Made by a program: the position numbers and the translations under genes. A stretch of 64,000 nt of DNA from Tannockella sp964372125 (GTDB lineage Bacteria > Bacillota_I > Bacilli_A > Erysipelotrichales > Coprobacillaceae), in contig CAYJPL010000007.1 in assembly GCA_964372125.1 (NCBI GenBank), positions 1-64,000 on the forward strand, read 5' to 3'. The notes beneath the pieces were generated by a model. It was not told where the DNA came from and made no database searches. It worked only from the letters and a program-made list of their open reading frames with translations. Positions 52,212 through 60,499 of the stretch are shown one piece after another (the stretch's first letter is position 1; each line of letters opens with the position of its first letter).

Positions 52212-52691
52212 TTAAGCTCTACGAATTGTTTTAATTACAATTGGGCTATGAGGGCAATCTTGACGATCACGATCTGCCGATACGATTGTATCAATTACTT
52301 CTAATCCACTTGTTACCTTACCAAATGCTGCATATTCACCATCTAAATGCGGCGCATTTTGATGCATAATAAAGAATTGAGAAGATGCTGAATCAGGAAT
52401 CATTGTTCTTGCCATTGATAAAACACCTCGTGTATGTAATAAATCATTTTGCACACCATTACTTCTAAATTCACCTTTAATTGATGGGCAGTCTTTATGA
52501 TTCATTTTTGCATCATACCCTCCACCTTGAATCATAAAACCTGGAATTACTCTATGGAAAATTAACCCTTTAAAGAAATCCTGATCCATTAACTTTAAAA
52601 AGTTTTCTACTGATATAGGTGCTACTTCTGGGTATAATTCCCCTTCCATAATATCTCCGTTTTCCATTTCAATAATAAATTTTTCTGTCAT
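52212..52691 (-). CDS. Peptidyl-prolyl cis-trans isomerase, cyclophilin type
   Basis: Cytosolic protein-folding catalyst, 159 residues, no signal peptide. The family motifs FHRVIPGFMIQGG and SSQFFIMHQNAPHLDGEYAAFGKV are complete, including the catalytic arginine in the first motif. It resembles PpiB of Firmicutes. It is part of an operon with walJ, rlmH and a small membrane protein. Confidence 0.95.
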   Translation of the reverse strand: MTEKFIIEMENGDIMEGELYPEVAPISVENFLKLMDQDFFKGLIFHRVIPGFMIQGGGYDAKMNHKDCPSIKGEFRSNGVQNDLLHTRGVLSMARTMIPDSASSQFFIMHQNAPHLDGEYAAFGKVTSGLEVIDTIVSADRDRQDCPHSPIVIKTIRRA

Positions 52692-52709
52692 AACTATTCT
52701 CCTTGTTTT

Positions 52710-52937
52710 CTATATTTTTTTATTCTTTGAAAAAAATTTAATTCCTATAAATCCACCAATAGCAATTACTGCTAGTAGGATTATTGATTCAATCAAATAA
52801 AACTGATATGCAGTTGCAACAATCAAACATAATGTTATTACATTAAATAATGTTGCTCTTTTAGCACTTTCATTTGTTGTAAAATGTAATGCTGCCATCG
52901 TTGATGCAAACATTGCGATAATTAATACCGTTCCCAT
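52710..52937 (-). CDS. Small two-helix membrane protein
   Basis: 75 residues, not recognised. Hydrophobic segments at about 1-17 and 30-66 (the latter probably two helices), then a short basic end (KFFSKNKKI). It sits between rlmH and ppiB with short gaps (8 and 18 bases), so it is a real operon member. No motif hints at a function. Confidence 0.65.
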   Translation of the reverse strand: MGTVLIIAMFASTMAALHFTTNESAKRATLFNVITLCLIVATAYQFYLIESIILLAVIAIGGFIGIKFFSKNKKI

Positions 52938-52945
52938 AATACCTC

Positions 52946-53425
52946 CTACTTATGATAACTTTCGTTTTTCATTATTTTAAATGCACGATATACCTGTTCG
53001 ACTAATATTAACTTCATTAGTTGATGTGGAAATGTCATCTTTGAAAATGACAATGAAAAGTTCGCTCTTTGTAGTATCTCCTTACCATGGCCAAGTGAGC
53101 CACCAATAACAAACACTATTGTACTCTTCCCTTCTATCATACATTTTTCTATGTGTTTTGACAATTCTACTGAATCAATTTGTTTTCCTACAACATCTAA
53201 TACAATAACATAGTCCTGTTGTTTTATTTTAGATAATACTTTTTTACCTTCTTTATCTTTAATAATTGTAGCCATTGCATCGCTGCAATTATCAGGAATA
53301 CTTTCATCATTTAATTCAATTAATTCTATCTTAGTATATGCTTGCATTCTTTTTACATATTCACTTACACCAGCTACTAAATATTTTTCTTTAAGCTTTC
53401 CTAATGTAATGATCTTAACCAACAT
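52946..53425 (-). CDS. rlmH: 23S rRNA pseudouridine-1915 N3-methyltransferase
   Basis: SPOUT-class enzyme that methylates pseudouridine 1915 in 23S rRNA, acting on the assembled ribosome. The 159 residues from the ATG at 53423-53425 equal the family length; a longer frame adds five residues but ignores the GGAGG site 8 bases before this ATG. The knot region GGSLGHGKEIL and the terminal EQVYRAFKIMKNESYHK segment are diagnostic. It overlaps the walJ end by 11 bases. Confidence 0.96.
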   Translation of the reverse strand: MLVKIITLGKLKEKYLVAGVSEYVKRMQAYTKIELIELNDESIPDNCSDAMATIIKDKEGKKVLSKIKQQDYVIVLDVVGKQIDSVELSKHIEKCMIEGKSTIVFVIGGSLGHGKEILQRANFSLSFSKMTFPHQLMKLILVEQVYRAFKIMKNESYHK

Positions 53426-54158
53426 TTTTTTTACCTCCACTTACAATATTCACTTGACTGGCCACTTTTATATTTGTAAATGAAATTCCTACACTTTCAA
53501 ATATGCTGTGATATGTTGACAGTGCAACATCTGGACTATTTGCTTCTTCACTAAGGTGTGCTAGCACAATTTCTTTTGTATCCTCATTAATTACTTGCGA
53601 TATCATACGGGCACTATATTCATTATTTAAATGTCCACTATCATCAAGAATACGACGTTTTAGAAAATAAGGTCTTTTTGTATCCATTAACATTTGAACA
53701 TCATGATTGCTTTCAATAATATAATAATTTAATGATTTCATATATTTCATATTTTTTTGCGATATATATCCTGTATCTGTCATATATAACAAACTTTCAC
53801 TACCTTTAAATATATAGGCTAATGGTGATGTTGCATCATGCGATACAGATAGTGGTAATATTTCCATTTTACCCATTTGCATTGCCTCATAAGGAACTAG
53901 TGTATGTATTTGCTGCTTTAGTGCTCCAGCTCCAGCATATACAATATTATTATCAAAGATAGTAATATTTTTATTATGATCGTAGTGATCATGTGTAAGT
54001 AGTACAAAGTTTATATCCTCAAAAGCAAATCCTACTTGATCTAATTTGTATAGTAGTTGTTTTCTTGATATACCACAGTCTATTAATACCCCTGTTCCAT
54101 TATCATAAACAAAACAACTATTGCCTTTTGAACCACTTGCTAATACGTGATATTCCAT
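53415..54158 (-). CDS. walJ: WalJ/YycJ-type metallo-beta-lactamase-fold hydrolase
   Basis: 247-residue metal hydrolase. The start ASGSKGNS and the zinc motif THDHYDH (55-61) are present, with TDTGYIS and the later LAHLSEEANSP. These match YycJ (WalJ), which in Bacillus lies in the walRK cluster with rlmH nearby. Here rlmH follows directly, while walRK is absent from the window. YycJ has been linked to DNA repair and to coordination of cell division; its exact reaction is not visible. Confidence 0.9.
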   Translation of the reverse strand: MEYHVLASGSKGNSCFVYDNGTGVLIDCGISRKQLLYKLDQVGFAFEDINFVLLTHDHYDHNKNITIFDNNIVYAGAGALKQQIHTLVPYEAMQMGKMEILPLSVSHDATSPLAYIFKGSESLLYMTDTGYISQKNMKYMKSLNYYIIESNHDVQMLMDTKRPYFLKRRILDDSGHLNNEYSARMISQVINEDTKEIVLAHLSEEANSPDVALSTYHSIFESVGISFTNIKVASQVNIVSGGKKNVG

Positions 54159-54199
54159 AAGTTCCTCCTTATATTATTAGTATAACATAAATAATAAAA

Positions 54200-54216
54200 A
54201 GCGTACCATGTACGCT
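54200..54216 (-). terminator. Terminator after rpmE
   Basis: Perfect stem AGCGTAC / GTACGCT with a three-base loop, then TTTTATTATT on the minus strand. Confidence 0.88.
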
Positions 54217-54221
54217 CTTCA

Positions 54222-54425
54222 TTACTTAATTCCGTATTTTTTGTTGAATTTGTCAACACGTCCATCAGCACTAGCAAATCTTTGTTTACCAGTATAGAAT
54301 GGATGACAGTTATAACAAGTGTCTACACGTACTTCATCTAATACTGAACCACTTTCGAACTCGTTTCCACATGATGTACAAACCATTTTTGCTTTTTTAT
54401 AATCTGGGTGAATTCCTTGTTTCAT
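54222..54425 (-). CDS. rpmE: Ribosomal protein bL31, zinc-binding type
   Basis: Large-subunit ribosomal protein, 67 residues. The four zinc ligands C16, C19, C37 and C40 identify the zinc-containing paralogue. Start MKQGIHPDY is canonical. It is monocistronic with its own terminator. Confidence 0.96.
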   Translation of the reverse strand: MKQGIHPDYKKAKMVCTSCGNEFESGSVLDEVRVDTCYNCHPFYTGKQRFASADGRVDKFNKKYGIK

Positions 54426-54518
54426 TTTCTTTTCTCCTTCCGCCTTATAGTCTTTTTACTACAAAGTAAGTTTTGCTATAGTATAATAGCATTATTCTAT
54501 GTAAAATACAAGTATTTT

Positions 54519-55787
54519 TTACTCTTCAATTTTTCTTCTTGTAATTCTTGCTCCAAGTGAAATCAATTTAGCATCAATATCAGCATAACCACGATCAATG
54601 TGATACACATTTCCAATTTCAGTTACCCCATCTGCGATAAGTCCAGCTATTACTAACGCTGCCCCACAGCGTAAATCCGTTGCGTTTACACGCGTTCCTA
54701 CAAGTTTTGTTGAACCATGAATATATGCCATGCTCTCATCTTTTTCAATGACAGCACCCATTTTATTTAATTCATCGCAGTGTAAAAATCTTTCAGGATA
54801 AATTGTTTCTACTACTTGTGAACAGCCATTTGCTTGTGTCAACAACGTAGTTAATGGTTGTTGCAAGTCAGTTGCATAACCCGGGTATACTTGTGTACGT
54901 ATATCGGTAGGTTTTAAATTCGAATTTCTTCCATAAACAATAATACTATCTCCTACAATATCCATCTCTACGCCCATTTCACGTAGTTTTGAAGTTACTG
55001 CATCTAAATGTTGTGGTATTACGTTTTGAACAATTACTTTTTCTCCTGCTGCTGCAGCCATGATTAGGTATGTTCCCGCCTCAATACGATCAGGTATAAT
55101 TTCATGATCACATCCGTGTAGTTTTTCAACCCCTTCAATAATAATAGTATCGGTTCCTGCACCACGTATTTTTGCACCCATTTTTGTTAATAGGTTTACT
55201 ACATCTATTATCTCTGGTTCTTTTGCTGCATTTTCAATTGTTGTTTTACCTTCTGCTTTTACTGCAGCTAGTAAAATATTAATTGTTGCACCAACCGATG
55301 CAAAATCCAAATATATATTTGCACCCTTTAATTTTTCTGCCTCAATAACGTGACATCCATCTATAAATTCAACTTTTGCTCCTAATGCTTCAAAACCTTT
55401 AATATGTAAATCTATTGGTCTAGGACCTAAGAAACACCCACCAGGTGCTTTCATTGTTACTTTTTTACATTTACCTAATAGAGCACCCATTAAATAGTAC
55501 GATGCGCGCAGCTTATCTACTGCATCACCCATTAATGGAATGTTTTGTAAATTAGAAGGGTCAACATGTAATGTATCTTCATCCATTGAGACTGTACAAT
55601 TTAATTCTTTTAGTAATACTCCTAATGCATCTACATCAGAAATATTTGGGACACCATATACGGTTACTGGTCCATCAGCAAGTACAATTGCCGGTATTAA
55701 TGCAACTGTTGCATTTTTAGCACCACTGACAACTACTGTACCGTTTAGCTTATGACCGCCCTCAATCATTATTATTTCAGCCATCAT
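54519..55787 (-). CDS. murA: UDP-N-acetylglucosamine 1-carboxyvinyltransferase (MurA)
   Basis: First committed step of peptidoglycan synthesis: transfers enolpyruvate from PEP to UDP-GlcNAc in the cytosol. 421-422 residues; the catalytic, fosfomycin-targeted cysteine is C117 (counting from MAEII) in APGGCFLGPRPIDLH. LRASYYLMGALLG, GATINILLAAVKAEG and LRCGAALVIAGL are further family motifs. The frame begins with two ATGs; AAGGAG is 4 bases before the first and 7 before the second, so either may be used. It is the gene between rpmE and fba and may stand alone. Confidence 0.96.
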   Translation of the reverse strand: MMAEIIMIEGGHKLNGTVVVSGAKNATVALIPAIVLADGPVTVYGVPNISDVDALGVLLKELNCTVSMDEDTLHVDPSNLQNIPLMGDAVDKLRASYYLMGALLGKCKKVTMKAPGGCFLGPRPIDLHIKGFEALGAKVEFIDGCHVIEAEKLKGANIYLDFASVGATINILLAAVKAEGKTTIENAAKEPEIIDVVNLLTKMGAKIRGAGTDTIIIEGVEKLHGCDHEIIPDRIEAGTYLIMAAAAGEKVIVQNVIPQHLDAVTSKLREMGVEMDIVGDSIIVYGRNSNLKPTDIRTQVYPGYATDLQQPLTTLLTQANGCSQVVETIYPERFLHCDELNKMGAVIEKDESMAYIHGSTKLVGTRVNATDLRCGAALVIAGLIADGVTEIGNVYHIDRGYADIDAKLISLGARITRRKIEE

Positions 55788-55924
55788 TGTTCTCCTTTTT
55801 TTCTCTATCTTACTATATATTAATTTTGTATAAATAACAACACAAAATTGTGATGAATAGTATCATTATTAACTTTTTATATCGACTATAATTTTTACTA
55901 TAGTAATATAAATAAATAAAAAAA

Positions 55925-55948
55925 CTGTAAACACAAATGTGTCTACAG
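55925..55948 (-). terminator. Terminator after fba
   Basis: Ten-base stem (one wobble) CTGTAGACAC / GTGTTTACAG on the minus strand, followed by seven T residues. Confidence 0.88.
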
Positions 55949-55957
55949 CATTTTATA

Positions 55958-56824
55958 TTAAGCTTTGTTAATTGAACCAAATAATTCCATTTTTTCTTTA
56001 ACACCTAATTTAATTGCTTCATAACCAGGGTTTAATAATTTACGTGGATCAAATCCTTTACCTTCTAAGTCTTTTCCAGCTTCAATATATTTTCTTGTAG
56101 CATCTTGGAATACTAATTGACATTCAGTATTTACGTTGATTTTAGAAACTCCTAAAGAAATTGCTTTAGCGATCATTTCTTCTGGGATTCCAGTTCCGCC
56201 ATGTAATACTAATGGTAATTTTCCAGTTTCAACTTGAATTGCAGCTAATGCTTCAAAATCTAATCCTGTCCAGTTTTCTGGATATTGACCATGAATGTTT
56301 CCGATACCAGCAGCTAAGAAATCAACTCCTAAGTCTGCAACCATTTTACATTCTTTTGGATCTGCAACTTCACCTTTACCTACTACACCATCTTCTTCTC
56401 CACCAATAGAACCAACTTCTGCTTCTACTGAGATTCCTTTAGCGTGGCAATAAGCTACTACTTCTTTAGTTTTTTCGATATTTTCTTCGATTCCGTAATG
56501 AGAACCATCAAACATGATTGAAGTAAATCCTGCATCAGCAGCAGTTTTAGCTCCTTCATAACTTCCATGATCTAAATGTAATGCAACTGGTACTGTAATG
56601 TTTAACTCTTCTACCATTGCAGAAACCATAGCTGATACTGTTTTAAATCCTGTCATGTATTTTGCAGCACCTTCTGATACTCCTAAAATAACTGGTGAGT
56701 TTAATTCTTGAGCAGTTGTTAAAATCGCCTTTGTCCACTCTAAGTTGTTAATATTAAATTGACCTACTGCATAATTACCTGCAACAGCTTTGTCTAGCAT
56801 TTCTTTTGCGCTTACTAATCCCAT
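55958..56824 (-). CDS. fba: Class II fructose-bisphosphate aldolase
   Basis: Zinc-dependent glycolytic enzyme that splits fructose-1,6-bisphosphate, 288 residues. Metal and catalytic stretches are HLDHG (83-87), EAEVGSIGGEEDG, and the late LVLHGGTGIP with the following NVNTE substrate loop. Length is typical of FbaA. Together with gap it gives two central glycolytic steps in this window. It has a strong terminator and is probably monocistronic. Confidence 0.97.
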   Translation of the reverse strand: MGLVSAKEMLDKAVAGNYAVGQFNINNLEWTKAILTTAQELNSPVILGVSEGAAKYMTGFKTVSAMVSAMVEELNITVPVALHLDHGSYEGAKTAADAGFTSIMFDGSHYGIEENIEKTKEVVAYCHAKGISVEAEVGSIGGEEDGVVGKGEVADPKECKMVADLGVDFLAAGIGNIHGQYPENWTGLDFEALAAIQVETGKLPLVLHGGTGIPEEMIAKAISLGVSKINVNTECQLVFQDATRKYIEAGKDLEGKGFDPRKLLNPGYEAIKLGVKEKMELFGSINKA

Positions 56825-56933
56825 ATAAATCTCCTTTTCATTTTTATCACGTATATAATACCTTGTTTTATTTTAGATTTCTACTATTTTTTGTCGTTTC
56901 TTGTTAAAAATTTGTCATTTTGACTAAATTATC

Positions 56934-57680
56934 TTACTTTTCTTGATATTTCCAATTCCAGCTATCGTTATATATCATTTGTTTTTCCATTCCACCATCA
57001 ATTATATATGTTTGTCCTGTAATAAACTTGGCCTTATCACTTGTTAGAAAAAGCACCATGTTTGATATATCAGAGGGTTCTCCGACAATTCCAGCAGGTA
57101 TAGATTGCTTATCTGCAGTCTCAAAATCCTCTTGACTTGTAACGTTTATCCATCCAGGTGCTATTGCATTTACGCGAACACTTCCCTTTAAAGACATTGC
57201 AAGTGCATGGCTTAGTGCCACTATGCCACCTTTAGTACTAGCGTATGCTTCACTATCAGGTTCTGATTGGAAAGCTCTTGAAGATGCTATATTAATGATA
57301 CTACCTTTATTTTCTATTAATTGTTGTTTGCACTGTAAAGCAAGAAAATATGGCGCTTTTAGCCCAAGTGACAGAACATAGTCAAAGTCTTCATAACTAC
57401 AATCACTTAGTATCCCTTTTCTTCCTACACACGCGTTATTTATTATAATATCTATGCTTGTAAGCTTATCTTTACAAAATGCTACAAACTCTAACAAATC
57501 ACCTTTATTACTCACATCGCCTTGATAAAAGAATAAATTTTCATGTTCTAATTCAGCATCTAATTTATCAGCAATATCAATCATACAAACCTTAGCTCCT
57601 GCATCTAAATAATCTAAGCATATTTGTTTACCAATCCCGTGATTTCCACCTGTTACTATTATTCCTTTATTACTATACAT
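56934..57680 (-). CDS. SDR-family oxidoreductase
   Basis: 248-residue classical short-chain dehydrogenase. The NAD(P)-binding loop TGGNHGIG is at 10-17, NNA follows the fourth strand, and the catalytic YASTK is near 148-152. The late DGG-rich C-terminal end is canonical. A longer frame adds 14 residues, but GGAGG lies 7 bases before the ATG at 57678-57680. The substrate cannot be deduced from sequence or neighbours. Confidence 0.88.
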   Translation of the reverse strand: MYSNKGIIVTGGNHGIGKQICLDYLDAGAKVCMIDIADKLDAELEHENLFFYQGDVSNKGDLLEFVAFCKDKLTSIDIIINNACVGRKGILSDCSYEDFDYVLSLGLKAPYFLALQCKQQLIENKGSIINIASSRAFQSEPDSEAYASTKGGIVALSHALAMSLKGSVRVNAIAPGWINVTSQEDFETADKQSIPAGIVGEPSDISNMVLFLTSDKAKFITGQTYIIDGGMEKQMIYNDSWNWKYQEK

Positions 57681-57756
57681 CACATTTCCTCCTATAATGA
57701 AAATTATAACATACATTTTCAATAATTATGCTATAATAACCCCGAGGTGAAAAATT

Positions 57757-58563
57757 ATGCAAAAATTAGCATGTCCAAAATGTCATGAAGCATTAACATT
57801 AGAAAACAACTCTTATGTTTGTAGTAATCGTCACTGCTATGACATCGCAAAATCTAAATATATAAATTTACTATTAAATCCTGATAAGGCCACAAATAAT
57901 CCAGGAGATAGTAAGGAGAGTCTAGTTGCTAGAAAAGCATACTTAGATAATGGTTATTATGATTGCATTATGCATCAAGTAACAAATTTAATTAAAAAAT
58001 ATGGTAATGATCAAAATCAAATTCTTGATTTAGGTTGTGGTCAAGGATATTATACTAAGGGATTTTATGATATCTTAGGTAATCAAAGTACATATTATGG
58101 TTTAGATATTTCTAAAGAAGCTGTAAATATGGCTACTAAGTATACAAAAGATATTTACTGGATAGTAGGTAACTCAAAAAATATTCCATTGCTAGACGAG
58201 TCTATGGATTTTATTACTGCATTATTTACAGTTGTAAACAAGGATGAACTACAAAGAGTTATTAAGGATGATGGTTATATTATTCATGTTACTGCCAACC
58301 CATATCATTTAGTTGAAATCAAAGAGTTGATTTATGATGAAATAAAAGTCAAAAGCGATGAACATATTCGTTTACCGTTCGAAGTTGTTGAGAGCTTTGA
58401 TTTTGTAGAAAAGGTAGTAATTGATAATGCTACTGATGCACTTAATCTATTAAAAATGACACCACATTTCTATCATATAAAAAAAGAAAGAAGACATGTC
58501 TTAGACACACTTCAAGGTATTACCATTACAGTTGATATTAAAATTACAGTATACAAAAAGTAG
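57757..58563 (+). CDS. rlmA: RlmA-type 23S rRNA guanine-N1 methyltransferase
   Basis: 268 residues: an N-terminal zinc site (C6, C9, C22, H26) followed by AKSKYINLLL and GDSKESLVARKAYLD. The SAM-binding loop LDLGCGQGYYT lies in the Rossmann domain. This is the RlmA family, which methylates G745 or G748 of 23S rRNA; TlrB relatives give macrolide resistance. Which G is modified cannot be read. It is the only plus-strand gene between 50 and 60 kb. Confidence 0.9.
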   Translation: MQKLACPKCHEALTLENNSYVCSNRHCYDIAKSKYINLLLNPDKATNNPGDSKESLVARKAYLDNGYYDCIMHQVTNLIKKYGNDQNQILDLGCGQGYYTKGFYDILGNQSTYYGLDISKEAVNMATKYTKDIYWIVGNSKNIPLLDESMDFITALFTVVNKDELQRVIKDDGYIIHVTANPYHLVEIKELIYDEIKVKSDEHIRLPFEVVESFDFVEKVVIDNATDALNLLKMTPHFYHIKKERRHVLDTLQGITITVDIKITVYKK

Positions 58564-58583
58564 GGATGCTATGCATTCCTACT
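58559..58583. terminator. Bidirectional terminator between rlmA and divIC
   Basis: Stem AGTAGGGATGC / GCATTCCTACT (one wobble) with a three-base loop. On the plus strand it overlaps the rlmA stop and is followed by TTTTATT; on the minus strand it is followed by a run of T. Confidence 0.82.
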
Positions 58584-58584
58584 T

Positions 58585-58872
58585 TTATTCTTCTATTTGC
58601 GGGATGATTGCCACCTGTTCTCCTTCTCTTGTAAACACATAGTTTTCACGAGCATAACGAGTAACATAGTCATCATCATTTAATAGTGCTATCTCACTTT
58701 CTAAACTCGCTTGTTCAAAAAGTAGTGCTTCTTTTTTTTCTGTTAGAACTTGTACATCATCTGCTAAACCAGTAATTTGCATGAAACCAGTAAAGGTTAC
58801 AACTATTAAAGTTAGTCCTGCAATCATATATACAAATCCTAGCAATCCTTTTCTTTTACCTTTTTTGGCCAT
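58585..58872 (-). CDS. divIC: Septum formation initiator, DivIC/FtsB-like
   Basis: 95-residue membrane protein of the divisome. A basic N-terminal tail (MAKKGKRKG) leads to one membrane helix (about 14-32), a short coiled coil (about 36-67) and the family end motif YVTRYARENYVFTREGE. DivIC forms a complex with FtsL and DivIB at the division site. A longer frame adds 8 residues, but AAGGTGA lies 5 bases before the ATG at 58870-58872. Confidence 0.88.
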   Translation of the reverse strand: MAKKGKRKGLLGFVYMIAGLTLIVVTFTGFMQITGLADDVQVLTEKKEALLFEQASLESEIALLNDDDYVTRYARENYVFTREGEQVAIIPQIEE

Positions 58873-58956
58873 AAAATCACCTTCTTTGCTCCCCACATTA
58901 TAACATGGATTATTTTAAAAATGAAGAGTATCTAAAAAATAATTTTGTTTTACATT

Positions 58957-60390
58957 TTATAGCGATTCACCATTTGATTTGATAACGTTTTGATACCATT
59001 CAAATGAATCTTTTTTACTTCTCTCTAATGTACCATTACCTTCGTTATCACGATCAACATAGATAAAACCATAACGTTTTTTCATCTCTCCAGTCGTAAA
59101 TGATACACAATCAATACATCCCCATGGTGTATAACCCATTAGTTCCACACCATCTTCTTCAACACATTTTTTCATTTGTTCAATATGAGTACGTAAGTAT
59201 TCAATACGATATGGGTCATGGCAAGTTCCATCTTCTTCTTTTACATCAATTGCTCCAAATCCATTTTCAACAATGAACAGTGGCAACTCATATCTTTCAT
59301 AGAATAAATTCATTGCATAACGTAATCCTTCAGGATCAATTGCCCATCCCCAATCAGATTCAGTTATAAATGGATTTTTAACTGAATTCACACTAGCACC
59401 ATCTAATGATGAAGATACATCACGAGTTACTGTAGAATCTACTGCATTAGTCATATAATAACTAAATCCTATATACTCTACTGTTCCTTCTTTTAAGATT
59501 TGTTTATCTTCATGTGTAATATCAATATTAAACCCTTTTCTTTCAAACATTTTTAATGTATAACGCGGATAGTGTCCACGGACTTGTACATCGCAAAAGA
59601 AGAAACGATCTTGCATTTCTCTTTGTGCCAAAACCATGTCAGCAGGTCGACAACTAAATGGATATACAGGTACCATTGCAACCATGTTTCCAATTACAAA
59701 GTCAGGATTTATTTTATAACCTTCTTTTACAGCCATTGCACTAGCTACTAATGTATAATGCCCACATTGATACATTGCTTCTTCAGGATCTTTATAATCC
59801 CCAAAATGAGCTCCAGAGTTTGTCCAACCAAAGATATCGTTATGATAATTCATTTGGTTATTAATTTCATTAAAAGTCATCCAATACTTGACTTTATTTT
59901 TATATCTTTCAAAACATACTTTCGCAAATCGAACAAAGAACTCGATTGTTTTACGGTTCATGAAACCACCATATTCTTTTGCGATATGATATGGCATTTC
60001 AAAATGTGATAATGTAATAACTGGTTCAATATTATATTTTAATAATTCATCAAATACATCATCATAAAACTGTAATCCTTCCTCATTAGGTTCTAACTCA
60101 TCACCATTTGGGAATATTCTAGTCCATGCAATACTTGTTCTAAAACACTTAAATCCTAATTCTGCAAATAATGCAATATCTTCTTTATATTTACCATGAA
60201 AATCAATACCACCATGATTTGGGTAATAATTCCCCTCTACGATTCCATCTGTAATAACACGAGGTACACCATGTGACCCAGCTGTCATAACATCGGCTAC
60301 ACTTAACCCTTTTGAGGTATTAAGTACACCACCTTCAAATTGGTGTGCTGCTAGAGCTCCACCCCATAAAAAGTCTTTATCAAAAGCCAT
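58957..60390 (-). CDS. GH1 6-phospho-beta-glucosidase
   Basis: 477-residue cytosolic glycoside hydrolase family 1 enzyme. The catalytic acid/base is in TFNEIN and the nucleophile in VENGFGAID. The DKDFLWGGALAAHQFEGG start is the BglA-type form that acts on beta-glucoside-6-phosphates. A longer frame adds 33 residues, but AGGAGG lies 7 bases before the ATG at 60388-60390. A good promoter lies at 60430-60457, so it is its own transcript. With the GH4 enzyme at 32873 the organism has two unrelated phospho-beta-glucosidases. Confidence 0.95.
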   Translation of the reverse strand: MAFDKDFLWGGALAAHQFEGGVLNTSKGLSVADVMTAGSHGVPRVITDGIVEGNYYPNHGGIDFHGKYKEDIALFAELGFKCFRTSIAWTRIFPNGDELEPNEEGLQFYDDVFDELLKYNIEPVITLSHFEMPYHIAKEYGGFMNRKTIEFFVRFAKVCFERYKNKVKYWMTFNEINNQMNYHNDIFGWTNSGAHFGDYKDPEEAMYQCGHYTLVASAMAVKEGYKINPDFVIGNMVAMVPVYPFSCRPADMVLAQREMQDRFFFCDVQVRGHYPRYTLKMFERKGFNIDITHEDKQILKEGTVEYIGFSYYMTNAVDSTVTRDVSSSLDGASVNSVKNPFITESDWGWAIDPEGLRYAMNLFYERYELPLFIVENGFGAIDVKEEDGTCHDPYRIEYLRTHIEQMKKCVEEDGVELMGYTPWGCIDCVSFTTGEMKKRYGFIYVDRDNEGNGTLERSKKDSFEWYQNVIKSNGESL

Positions 60391-60429
60391 TTTATTTCCT
60401 CCTAATTTAAAATTTATTGGTACAAATTT

Positions 60430-60457
60430 ATTATACTTTTTTAGCACTACTTGTAAA
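60430..60457 (-). promoter_or_regulatory. Promoter of the GH1 gene
   Basis: Minus-strand TTTACA (60452-60457), 16-base spacer, TATAAT (60430-60435). I saw no cre-like box or antiterminator-type sequence next to it. Confidence 0.75.
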
Positions 60458-60470
60458 GCAGTATTATATA

Positions 60471-60493
60471 AAAGATGAACTAAGTTCATCTTT
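60471..60493 (-). terminator. Terminator after the surface glycosidase gene
   Basis: Ten-base stem AAAGATGAAC / GTTCATCTTT with a three-base loop, 7 bases after the stop codon. The trailing minus-strand bases (ATATAAT) give only a short T run. Confidence 0.75.
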
Positions 60494-60499
60494 TACTTT

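Noticed and set aside
55813..56004. 63-residue Cys/Tyr-rich frame between murA and fba
   Set aside because: AT-rich chance frame that spans the fba terminator and the end of fba.
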